DNA from: Lithodes maja
Taxonomy: Eukaryota > Arthropoda > Malacostraca > Decapoda > Lithodidae
DNA length: 64,000 nt
Reading direction: 5' to 3'
Assembly (NCBI GenBank): GCA_037953745.1
Contig: JBAKBP010012303.1
Span: 1-64,000, forward strand
This document shows positions 50,662-60,982 of the stretch, piece by piece. A program made the position numbers and the translations under genes. Within the stretch, counting starts at the first letter, position 1. Every line of letters starts with the position of its first letter. Below the pieces are notes generated by a model that saw only the letters and a program-made list of their open reading frames with translations, was not told where the DNA came from and searched no databases.

Positions 50662-52267
50662 ATGAACGACATCTTACCTTTTTCACATCTAAATGATGAA
50701 GATTTGTTATTACACATCAACCAATATGTGTATAATCCCAACAGTGAAAATATCCCTTTAAACACACTAGATAAATTAATCTTTAACCCTTTTAGCTTCA
50801 ATGATGACGCTTACAATGCCGATGTAGACCCCGACAACTATTTATTAAGTTCTCTAAATTATAAAAACCCATTATGTAACTATGTTTTCCCTCATAGCTT
50901 TGAAGAACAGTATCATAAAATTCCCAGATCTAACTTTTCTCTCCTAAGCTATAACATAAATAGTATACCACTGCATTTTGATGATTTCATTGAGCAATGT
51001 CTGAACCCAATTTCGATTGAATTTGATGTGATAGGCTTATGTGAAACGAAACTAACATCTGATATACAGCACTTATATGATATTCCTAATTACACAAAAT
51101 TCAATAACAATTTCACACGAACCAGTGGGGGAGTGTCCTTGTACCTTAAAACAGGCTACAAATACATAGTAAGAGACGACTTAACAATTCAACATAATAG
51201 TATAGAGACATTATTTATCGAAATATGTAACACCAACTCGGACAACATAATAGTAGGCATAATATATAGAAGGCCACACACTGATTTCAGATATTTTCAT
51301 GACAAATTTAATGACATAATCTCAGTAATAAGTGATGAGAGGAAAAAATGTTACCTTACCGGGGACTTTAATCTTAACTTATTAAAATATAAAGATGACA
51401 ACAAAGTAGCTGAATTTATCTCCACATGCTATTCTAAACTTTTTTTCAATACTATAAATAAGCCAACACGTGTAACTTCTACAACAGCAACAATAATAGA
51501 TCACATTTGGTCAAACAATTTCACGCAAAATGTGTTCAGTGGAATTATATACAATAAATTAACTGATCATTTTCCAATCTTTACCATTTATGAATCTGAG
51601 ATATGCGCATCTAATAATAGGGAAGAAGACCATACTTTTATAAGATATAGAAATTATAGTGAAAATAATCAAAATGAATTTAAGAAAGCCATAGAAGATG
51701 CGTCCTGGGAACTAGTTTATTTTTCCAATGACCCTAATGTTGTATATAATAATTTTATGACAATATTTAATGCTTGTTTTAACAGATATTTTCCAATAAT
51801 TACAAAACGAATAAATAACGCATACCTAGATAAGCAGTATATAACCCCAGAATTAAAAATCATGATTAAACAGAAGAATAAACTAGCTAGGAAATATGCT
51901 ATTAGGCCCATCACATTTGGAGAGGAGTTCCGTAGACTACGTAACCAGGTAACAGAAGCTTTAAGATCAGCTAAAAGAAACCATTATAAATCTAAACTCC
52001 AAGAATCTGCTGGTAATGCTGAAAAGGTTTGGAACATAATTAATTCTGTTCTTGCAAGGAAAACTAAACATAAAATAAACAACACTTTCATTAATAATAA
52101 TACCGAGTTGACTAAACCTAGTGATATTGTGGAACACTTTAACTCATATTTTATTGATGTCGGTAAAAAATTAGCAGAAAATATAGATACTTCAAACGTA
52201 GACTTTACATCCTACCTACAAAATAGACAAGTAACGCCTTTTTCCATGTCTCCCGTCACAAGCGATG
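50662..52267 (+). CDS. LINE-D ORF2 part 1: endonuclease and linker
   Basis: ATG at 50662 after CAAG. A 90-residue Asn/Asp-rich extension precedes the endonuclease: FSLLSYNINSIPLHFDDFIE (Asn), FDVIGLCETKL (Glu), IVGIIYRRPHTDFRYF, CYLTGDFNLNLLKYKDD (Asp) and LTDHFPIFTIY (Asp-His). After it comes the usual basic helical linker (KNKLARKYAIRPITFGEEFR). The part ends in PFSMSPVTSD at the insertion point. No stop within 535 codons. Confidence 0.88.
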
Positions 52268-54108
52268 TGTGACGCATGTCGAGTATGAGCATGCTGTACA
52301 GAACGCCCAGTCAGGCCCCACTCTCGCTAGGATCGTCAGGGCAGGAACTTTGGCTGTAGTCTGTGTAGAGTTTCCTAACTCAGTTTATGTGAACCGTTGT
52401 ACTATAAGTATTATCATTATGTATTTTGTTTTCTTCTAAGTCAACGAGTTCTATTTTATATCATTAGATATAAGTATTGTGTGTGGGACTTGTATGTAAT
52501 GATGAGAGGAGGGATATTACGTGGCGTGGGGTCGGTGAGTGCGCCACGCGGGCCGGTAGGCCTAATTCCCTCCTCCCTTCCTCCCTTTCAGCGCGTGGGA
52601 AGTTCTTTGTCAATCCCAGATTGAGAGAATATGACGTCATGATTGCCAGTGGGCGGTCCTTAAGTAGTTTGAGATATGCCGCTAGAGGGCCGAGTATAAA
52701 AAGAGAGGTTTTTGCCACCATGCTTCAGAACTCATCAGGCAAAGCGACCTCTCATATCCCTTGCAACTATCCATATTCTTCCGACTGATGTGAACTTTCT
52801 CTACTCTCTGAACAGCCTACCTTCTTCTCTTCTCGTCCCTGTTGATAACCTCAATGACCCCTTTGGTGCAGATTTAGTCAGCCAAAGTATTATCGCTTGA
52901 GTTCTCACGAGATAAGTGCCTGTTAGATAGCCTATTTTTGGAAGGGTTAACTAGAATAGGATTGATTGATGTTTGTTGCACTCGTATATGTATTTCCCTG
53001 TGTACTATTATTCATGTTCCTGTTTTCTGCTGGTTTAGGTAATGCTAGACTGGGATAGGGTTCCTCGAGTTGTGATTTCCTATGAGTGCTAGGTTGGTTG
53101 AACCAGCACAATTGCAACGGAGACGTGGGAAGCCTAGGGGGACTTTTTGATTGTGTACCGTGGGAGTTTAGCACTGTGTTGCGAGTGAGGGCTTTTGCCT
53201 GTGCCACCCAACACTGTGCTATCTCATTTGCTTGACTTTGAGAGGATCGCCAGGAGAGAACCAGATACTAGTGATCTGGATCTCTCAAGAGAGCATCCCG
53301 TCAATTACCGTAATTTGGCCGCACAGTCTTAAGGACCTCGCTAGGCTACGAGCCGCTTGCTCAGCCATTGTCTCTTAACCTTAGATATCCCAGCTAGACT
53401 TTGCTCGACCAGCAGATACAGCATAGTATTGAAGCTTCTCCTTATGTATATTATTGTTTAAGCATTATTGATTTCATGTGTGGCACGCTTAGCTACTTCA
53501 GAGATTAGTGGCCCACGAGCACAATCTTAGTAGGCTATTGCCAGTGCATTGTCGGAGTACTTCTTCTTAATGTTTGCCATATCCTATTGCTTATTCTTAT
53601 AATTCTTCTTATGTCAATTTAAAGCCTTTAATTACCAGTGAGTTATTCATTAAATTGCTGTTCAAAATCCGATACTTACTTCTTATGAGTATTCGAGAAG
53701 CATCTAACTTATCAGAAGATTCCTTGCTTGATGCTCGAGGACTATTGTTTAACGTAACGTAATCGTGCCGATCCGAAGTAGAGGGTGGAGGACTTCTTAA
53801 GTTCTTAGTTCAAGGGTGGATTACTTCGGCTTCGGCCAACACTATTCTTTAGTGTTGTAGTACTTTCTTCTTTGTTTGATTGTTGACCAGACTAGATAAC
53901 TCCCGTCTTGCTATTAGTCTGTTGTGTGAAACGCTAGTACCGAGTTCTTGTATACCCCGTTATAGCAGATAGAACTCTGGAGGGTAGTGGCGTTTTTTGT
54001 TCGGCTGGCAGTACTCTGGGGTTGGGATCGTGTGTTTCCGTTGTGGCAGCGAGCCATACTCGAGTCCTGTGTAAGAGCCCTAGTGTACCCGAGTGCCCGG
54101 TCGTAACA
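52268..54108 (+). mobile_element. Solo LTR (1841 bp), plus orientation
   Basis: Begins TGTGACGCATGTC and ends CGGTCGTAACA (TG...CA ends). Flanked by GATG at 52264-52267 and 54109-54112. It is the reverse complement of the LTRs at 54626-56467 and 60983-62824 with modest divergence (for example no counterpart to its GCCACCATG near 52715). It represents an older insertion of the same family reduced by LTR-LTR recombination. Confidence 0.9.
52632..52703 (+). promoter_or_regulatory. Core promoter signals in the solo LTR
   Basis: TGACGTCA at 52632-52639 is a palindromic CRE/ATF-type site. TATAAAAAG at 52695-52703 is a good TATA box. Transcription would start near 52725-52735, making U3 about 460 bp and R-U5 about 1.4 kb. 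Confidence 0.6.
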
Positions 54109-54112
54109 GATG

Positions 54113-54625
54113 AAATAATCAATACAGTAAAACAACTACGAGACTCCTCTCCTGGTTATGATGAAATACCAATGAAAGTTTTAAGGTTTGTTATTACAGC
54201 TTTGTCTCCAGTTATAGGATATCTTTGTAACATGTCATTTTCCAGTGGTGTTTTTCCCGATTGCCTTAAAATTGCAAAAGTTACTCCTATATATAAATCC
54301 GGAGATAGTTCAATCTTTAATAACTACCGTCCTGTGTCTGTACTCCCAGCTATGAGTAAAATCCTAGAAAAAATTATGCATACAAGGATTACAGAGTTTT
54401 GTTCAACTAATAATATTATTAATGAGGCTCAGCATGGGTTTAGAAAAGGATGTTCAACAGAGTCAGCTTTATCATTATTTACTAACGATATCCTCAAATC
54501 TTTTGATGACAAGCATTTTACAGTTGGTATATTTTTAGATCTATCCAAAGCATTCGATACTGTTGACCATCAAATCCTCCTAAAGAAACTCGAACATTAT
54601 GGCATTAGAGGTACCATTAGCAAAT
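54113..54625 (+). CDS. LINE-D ORF2 part 2: reverse transcriptase fingers and palm
   Basis: Continues part 1 after the solo LTR: EIINTVKQLRDSSPGYDEIP, NYRPVSVLPAMSKILEKIMH, AQHGFRKGCSTESALSLF and VGIFLDLSKAFDTVDHQILL, with the first catalytic Asp in the last block. It ends HYGIRGTISK at the LTR element insertion. The ORF is open from 54022, but the part before 54109 is solo LTR. Confidence 0.88.
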
Positions 54626-56467
54626 TGTTACGACCGGGCACTCGGGTACACTAGGGCTCTTACACAGGACTCGAGTATGGCTCGCTGCCACAACGGAAAC
54701 ACACGATCCCAACCCCAGAGTACTGCCAGCCGAACAAAAAACGCCACTACCCTCCAGAGTTCTATCTGCTATAACGGGGTATACAAGAACTCGGTACTAG
54801 CGTTTCACACAACAGACTAATAGCAAGACGGGAGTTATCTAGTCTGGTCAACAATCAAACAAAGAAGAAAGTACTACAACACTAAAGAATAGTGTTGGCC
54901 GAAGCCGAAGTAATCCACCCTTGAACTAAGAACTTAAGAAGTCCTCCACCCTCTACTTCGGATCGGCACTATTACGTTACGTTAAACAATAGTCCTCGAG
55001 CATCAAGCAAGGAATCTTCTGATAAGTTAGATGCTTCTCGAATACTCATAAGAAGTAAGTATCGGATTTTGAACAGCAATTTAATGAATAACTCACTGGT
55101 AATTAAAGGCTTTAAATTGACATAAGAAGAATTATAAGAATAAGCAATAGGATATGGCAAACATTAAGAAGAAGTACTCCGACAATGCACTGGCAATAGC
55201 CTACTAAGATTGTGCTCGTGGGCCACTAATCTCTGAAGTAGCTAAGCGTGCCACACATGAAATCAATAGTGCTTAAACAATAATATACATAAGGAGAAGC
55301 TTCAATACTATGCTGTATCTGCTGGTCGAGCAAAGTCTAGCTGGGATATCTAAGGTTAAGAGACAATGGCTGAGCAAGCGGCTCGTAGCCTAGCGAGGTC
55401 CTTAAGACTGTGCGGCCAAATTACGGTAATTGACGGGATGCTCTCTTGAGAGATCCAGATCACTAGTATCTGGTTCTCTCCTGGCGATCCTCTCAAAGTC
55501 AAGCAAATGAGATAGCACAGTGTTGGGTGGCACAGGCAAAAGCCCTCACTCGCAACACAGTGCTAAACTCCCACGGTACACAATCAAAAAGACCCCCTAG
55601 GCTTCCCACGTCTCCGTTGCAATTGTGCTGGTTCAACCAACCTAGCACTCATAGGAAATCACAACTCGAGGAACCCTATCCCAGTCTAGCATTACCTAAA
55701 CCAGCAGAAAACAGGAACATGAATAATAGTACACAGGGAAATACATATACGAGTGCAACAAACATCAATCAATCCTATTCTAGTTAACCCTTCCAAAAAT
55801 AGGCTATCTAACAGGCACTTATCTCGTGAGAACTCAAGCGATAATACTTTGGCTGACTAAATCTGCACCAAAGGGGTCATTGGTTAAAAAGGGACGAGAA
55901 GAGAAGAAAATAGGCTGTTCAGAGAGTAGAGAAAGTTCACATCAGTCGGAAGAATATCGATAGTTGCAAGGGATATGAGAGGTCGCTTTGCCTGATGAGT
56001 TCTGAAGAATTGTGGCGAGGACCTCTCTTTTTATACTCGGCCCTGTAGCGAGCATATCGCCAACACTAAGGACCGCCCACTGGCAATCATGACGTCATAT
56101 ACTCTCTCAATCTGGGATCGACAAAGAACTTCCCACGCGCTGAAAGGGAGGAAGGGAGGAAGGGAGGAGGGAGTTAGGCCTACACACCTCGTGGCGCGCT
56201 CACTGGCTGTCGCCACATAACTCTCCCTCTCATCATTGCATATAAGTCCCACACACAATACCTATAACTAATGATATAAAATAGAACTCGTTGACTTAGA
56301 AGAAAACAAAATACATAATGATAATACTTATAGTACAACGGTTCACATAAACTGAGTTAGGAAACTCTACACAGACTACAGCCAAAGTTCCTGCCCTGAC
56401 GATCCTAGCGAGAGTGGGGCCTGACTGGGCGTTCTGTACAGCATGCTCATACTCGACATGCGTCACA
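54626..56467 (-). repeat. 3' LTR of the Gypsy-like element
   Basis: TGTTACGACCGGG to GCATGCGTCACA in plus-strand reading. Same length as the right LTR; every segment I compared was identical. Small ORFs inside it recur in all LTR copies and are not genes. Confidence 0.92.
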
Positions 56468-56477
56468 CCTCCCCCAA
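56468..56477 (-). promoter_or_regulatory. Polypurine tract
   Basis: On the minus strand TTGGGGGAGG lies directly before TGTGACGC, the start of the 3' LTR. This is the expected plus-strand DNA primer site. Confidence 0.75.
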
Positions 56478-56952
56478 GATTTTACTTGCTCAACCCTGAG
56501 CTAAAATCTGATATACAGAACCCCATCAAACCCCTCACACCCAGCGACCGCATGGCACTAAAACAACGCTGAGTTTATCACTAAAACACATCTTATAAAA
56601 AAAAAATTCACATTTCATAACTCCTCCCAACAATAGTAAAAGACACAATATCATGCTCCCAGAGCGAGCTTACAGCAGCTCAGCCGTTTGATAGTTCGTG
56701 GACTACTCAAACCTTATAGGCTATGACAAACTTATACAATTATCTTCATCAAAAAGAAAGAGTTTTTATATGATTTTTATATTTTAATATGTTTTTTCCC
56801 GGCTGCACTATAAGGGCAGCCTATTTTCTTCTATACCAAACGCTCAACAATCCTGCTTTACGACCCAATACGCTGGGCTACAACCGCGAGCCAACAAGCA
56901 CCAAGCGCAAAATACTACTCAAACCAAAGCAGGAGGCTACCCGTGTGTCAAT

Positions 56953-59900
56953 TTACCCAGGATCATATACCCCTGAACGACCACATGCAACCTCGTTGTC
57001 ACAACCGGCAATATGGCTTATGTCCAGGTTATATACCAATAACCTTAGTGACCACCTGGTCAGCCTCATATTCCGATTGTGAAACTGGTCCAAGATCTCG
57101 AGAGGGTAATGATCTGGGTAAACTACACCGACCGGACCATAGGCTGGAACATAGATCTCGAAATGCCCCAGCGCATCATTGTCCTTTTCACTTTCATTCA
57201 TCAGGCTCTGACACGTTGCTGGTGCATTCTTAAGTCCGTCAGGCACAACATTGCACTGGTAGGTACTCCCGTCCACAACAAAACCACATACCTCTTTAGC
57301 GCGCTCGGACAAAGTTACACGCAACGACCACTCACGACATTCCTTATCCCTCAGATCCTTCGTCCACACGTAATCCAGCTCTGCTTGCACCATAGGCTGT
57401 CGAGCAGGATTTATACGGCAGGGAATTAAACTGAGCCTTGCACTATCTCCAGCCTGCATGTCGGATTCTACCCCGTACCTCAGGCCTGGAGAAGCAACAA
57501 ACATGCGAAAGTACTGCCATAGCCTAGTAAATAACTGCCTTGCACTGTCTCCACGAACAACATGCCTTGTGCCCTCCCACAACCCAGCCGAGACCGCAGC
57601 TTCTAACCTGTAGTCTCCCTCCTTCTCCACCTTCGTCCCTAGAACAGCCAGGTCATGAGAGGGACAATCAGTACCACCCGTGCAGTCACTCCCACAGTTC
57701 ATTATAGCTAAGGCTTCCCCGCCGATACCGTACATGCGCACCCCCACATTCCTTGTGACGACATCTGCCTGCGCAGCATCACCGCTTTTAGCGACATGGC
57801 CAGATACAGTCGGTCTGTGGTAGGGCTGTTGCATTAGACTAGAGCAGCATTGGGAGGCTATGTGACGACCGGGCACTGCGATACCACAGCCGACCCTACC
57901 AATCTGCTCAATGTCCTCCTTTTGACCACCACCCTTGGCAGCCATGGGTCGACCCTGACCTGGCAACCATGCCAAGGCCTCGTCGCCCACCTTAAACCAC
58001 CGAAACAACGAGGCTAACGGTCTTTTAACAGTCACATGACCTGCCTGCGGAACATCTCGCACCGCCCGAGTTGTGAGACTCAGGGGCTCGGCACGACCAG
58101 TGGGGTATGAACCGAGCTGGTGCTGGAGTGCTGCACACTGCTGCTCAGACAGGTGCTCTAGCGCTTCCACAGCCACCAGACTCGTGTCCCCCGCCCACTG
58201 CTTCGCCGAGACATGACAATCCCTACTCTCCTCCACCTGTGCCCTACTGCCCCCCTCTCCTTCTCCACCTTGGCCGCGGCAGACCAACGCAGGGACAGTA
58301 GGCTGCTCAGGTGGTTGCCTCACAAACTCCTCCAACAGGTTCACATGACATGCTTCCCCGTCCTCGTGTTTAATCTCGACAGCACCATTACCACACTTCT
58401 GAACTTCCGGATCCTCCAACTGCAGTTTACAAATATCTGAGGGAACCAACCTGTCTAGATGCTTCCGAAGCAACCCAAGTCCTTCCCCAATATCAAACTG
58501 AGCAACCCTTTTTTCTCTCCGTGTGCAACGTTGCTGCCCCGGAGTCTCTTCCGGCCCTACCTCCTCACTAACTGTGACAGGTCCTGGGGCCTCTCCAGAC
58601 TCCAACATAGGTGCCAATACTAAATCACCCAGGAGAGCCGCCGAGTCAAAACTCTTAAAACCAACTCCAGCTTTAGCCTCCTCCTGTTGATCGTTCCTCT
58701 GCTGGTCTGAAGACGGAGGACTAGGCTGTGACACTTTATCTGCCCGAGCTCGGGTGACAACACACGCCATGGGTTGTGTCTGGCACCGCTCGACCCACTC
58801 TTGTTCTCCCCCACTCACGTCGGCCGGCCTCTCGGCAACGACTAAGGGTAGAACCTCAGAAGCGGGCATTGCAAAGTCGTTGCCGAGAAGAAGGTCGACG
58901 CCCTCCACTGGCAGTTTCTCCACAATCCCAACATCCAATTCACGTGCCACACCATCCACCTCCAACTCCAACCGCACCAGCGGGTATGACCGAGTTGCAT
59001 TAATACCCTGCACCACTACCACCCGAGCCGCATTTATAGGGTAGCCAGTCAAATTGTTCATCAGAGTCTGGGAAGCACCTGTATCACGCAAGACCTCTAC
59101 TCCATGCTTGCGCCCCGCCCACATCACGCAACCCCGTCCTCTATGGTCGCAAAAAACATCCTGAGCAGGGTTCGAGCCTCTCAGGTGTTTCTGCATTGGC
59201 TGTGCCTCAGCCTCTGACGAACTGCCCCGGGCAAACTCAGAAGACTTCAGAGACACACCAATGTTGCAGGCCAAAGACACAGCTGCTGTAGGTGGTTTGC
59301 TAGGACAGACTCTTGCAAAGTGCCCCTTTTCATGACAAAGATAACACTCCAACTCCCCTCTGGGCTTCCCTTGGTACTGGGAAGGGCCCGGCCCCTTCTT
59401 AAATGGGACGGTGTTAGTCTTGTGGTCAGTCTTGGTATCATAGCTCTTGTACTTGTTTGCATAATGTATATCACTAACTCGGGGGGGTGGGGTGTCACGC
59501 CCCTTGTTACCTGCCTCACTACGCTGGGCAGACCCGCACCCACGAATTAATGATAGCCGGAGGTCAGCCATCTCAGCTGCCTCCTGTAGAGTTTTAGGGT
59601 TCTTTTCTTTAATAGTTAAAGTCATATCTGCACCAGTACACTTATAAAACTGCTCGAGCAGAAACAGCTCAGTCAACTGTTCGGCCGTCTCAGCTTTCTC
59701 AGAACGTGTCCAGTTAGCAAGTGCATCTTTTAAGTCCCGGGCATGTTCAAGAAAGGTCGCCTCCCTAGTCTTCGTAACACCCCGAAACTTCAATCGATAT
59801 GTTTCTGGTTGCAACTCGTATGCCCGTAGGACAGCTCTCTTCAATACTGGGTAGTCAATGCAAGACTCTAAAGGCAGTGCATCATAAGCCTTCAGACCCT

Positions 59901-60768
59901 TACCCGTAAGTCTTGAGGAGACCAGAGCTGCCCACTTCTCTTCAGGCCAATTATGCTCCCTACACTTCTTCTCAAAACGATTAAAAAATTCTGTGACTTC
60001 AGTTTCACTAAATGCCGGCACCAACTTGACTAAGTGGGACAAGGACTGTTCTCTTACTTGGCCCTCACGGCCCATCCGAATCCCTGTCGACTCTGCACGA
60101 GTCTTATCTAAATCTATTTGAGCACAATATTTCTCTGAGTCGTACCTAAGCTCAGCCTCATGCCTCCTAGTCTCAGCCTCAATCTCATGCCTCCTAGTCT
60201 CATTCTCCTGCTTCCTAGACTCAGCCTCAATCTCCTTCTCCTGCTTCCTAGACTCAGCCTCAATCTCATACTTCCTAGACTCAATTTTAGCAAGCTCAAG
60301 TCTAAATATCATATCTGGAGACAGGCAGGAAGAGGGAGCTGCCACTACTGAAGGAGGGGGGGCAAGAACTGGGGAACCACCATACGCACCGCCCGAGGGC
60401 ACTCCAATCTTCCAATGCTCATCCCTCTGTGGGAGGGTGCTAACCTCCGGTACTTGAGTGGACGGCACTGTGGGAGTCGAGTGAGAGGGGATCTGGGGAG
60501 GAACCCCCCCAAACGCCCTCTCCTCCGAAACCCCATGTCGCCCACGCAACACCCAGGAAATCAGCTCCCCCTTGGACATCCCTCCTACATTGGATAGACC
60601 CAAAACCTTGGCTATCAGGTGCAAGCCATAAACATTCACCCCAGTCAGCCTCTCCTCCGTCACGTGGTACTGCTTACTCACAAAAAGTCTAGCATCCTCC
60701 TCACTAGTTACTAACGGCACCTCCTCACTTAGCATCTCTCGCTCCTCGTCAGTACTAGGGCCCAACAT
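56953..60768 (-). CDS. Gag-knuckle-protease polyprotein with scrambled pol remnants (about 1271 codons)
   Basis: True start is the ATG at 60768 (MLGPSTDEEREML); the frame upstream has only TTG. Numbering from there is approximate. Residues 40-80: a SAP-like helical motif (GLHLIAKVLGLSN). 155-215: charged repeats (ESRKQEKEIEAESRKQENET), coiled coil. 235-400: SCAN/Gypsy capsid-like region (FFNRFEKKCREHNWPEEKWA). About 475-490: CYLCHEKGHFARVC knuckle. About 560: VLRDTGASQTL, the protease active site. After that come scraps in abnormal order: an integrase-tail-like CHVNLLEEFV near 810, VGDEALAWLPGQGRP near 930, a reverse-transcriptase entry CRINPARQPMVQAEL near 1120, PDGLKNAPATCQSLMNE near 1175 and an RNase H end LDQFHNRNMRLTRWSLRL near 1230. 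The YxDD box and integrase DDE core are missing, yet there is no stop. Confidence 0.85.
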   Translation of the reverse strand: MLGPSTDEEREMLSEEVPLVTSEEDARLFVSKQYHVTEERLTGVNVYGLHLIAKVLGLSNVGGMSKGELISWVLRGRHGVSEERAFGGVPPQIPSHSTPTVPSTQVPEVSTLPQRDEHWKIGVPSGGAYGGSPVLAPPPSVVAAPSSCLSPDMIFRLELAKIESRKYEIEAESRKQEKEIEAESRKQENETRRHEIEAETRRHEAELRYDSEKYCAQIDLDKTRAESTGIRMGREGQVREQSLSHLVKLVPAFSETEVTEFFNRFEKKCREHNWPEEKWAALVSSRLTGKGLKAYDALPLESCIDYPVLKRAVLRAYELQPETYRLKFRGVTKTREATFLEHARDLKDALANWTRSEKAETAEQLTELFLLEQFYKCTGADMTLTIKEKNPKTLQEAAEMADLRLSLIRGCGSAQRSEAGNKGRDTPPPRVSDIHYANKYKSYDTKTDHKTNTVPFKKGPGPSQYQGKPRGELECYLCHEKGHFARVCPSKPPTAAVSLACNIGVSLKSSEFARGSSSEAEAQPMQKHLRGSNPAQDVFCDHRGRGCVMWAGRKHGVEVLRDTGASQTLMNNLTGYPINAARVVVVQGINATRSYPLVRLELEVDGVARELDVGIVEKLPVEGVDLLLGNDFAMPASEVLPLVVAERPADVSGGEQEWVERCQTQPMACVVTRARADKVSQPSPPSSDQQRNDQQEEAKAGVGFKSFDSAALLGDLVLAPMLESGEAPGPVTVSEEVGPEETPGQQRCTRREKRVAQFDIGEGLGLLRKHLDRLVPSDICKLQLEDPEVQKCGNGAVEIKHEDGEACHVNLLEEFVRQPPEQPTVPALVCRGQGGEGEGGSRAQVEESRDCHVSAKQWAGDTSLVAVEALEHLSEQQCAALQHQLGSYPTGRAEPLSLTTRAVRDVPQAGHVTVKRPLASLFRWFKVGDEALAWLPGQGRPMAAKGGGQKEDIEQIGRVGCGIAVPGRHIASQCCSSLMQQPYHRPTVSGHVAKSGDAAQADVVTRNVGVRMYGIGGEALAIMNCGSDCTGGTDCPSHDLAVLGTKVEKEGDYRLEAAVSAGLWEGTRHVVRGDSARQLFTRLWQYFRMFVASPGLRYGVESDMQAGDSARLSLIPCRINPARQPMVQAELDYVWTKDLRDKECREWSLRVTLSERAKEVCGFVVDGSTYQCNVVPDGLKNAPATCQSLMNESEKDNDALGHFEIYVPAYGPVGVVYPDHYPLEILDQFHNRNMRLTRWSLRLLVYNLDISHIAGCDNEVACGRSGVYDPG

Positions 60769-60962
60769 ACTGAAGTTCACCAAAAATTTCTCGAGACAAA
60801 AGTGTTAAACTCCCTTATGCAAGCACTAATTACTAAATTAACTGGAGTCTCTTAAATGCTCTCCTAATTGCCTTACAAAAAAAAATATTCTTCAATATGT
60901 ACGCTAAAGTACGAACAAACAAATGTTGTACAACTCTGCAAAAAATTATACTGTTCACAAAA

Positions 60963-60980
60963 TCCTAAGCAAGGTCGCCA
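60963..60980 (-). promoter_or_regulatory. Primer-binding site
   Basis: Two bases after the 5' LTR the minus strand reads TGGCGACCTTGCTTAGGA. TGG at the start pairs with the CCA end of a tRNA. I do not assign the tRNA. Confidence 0.7.
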
Positions 60981-60982
60981 TT

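Noticed and set aside
56953..60768. A domesticated host gene derived from Gypsy gag
   Set aside because: LTRs, primer site, polypurine tract and target duplication are all intact, so it is a transposon copy; domestication is not needed to explain the open frame.
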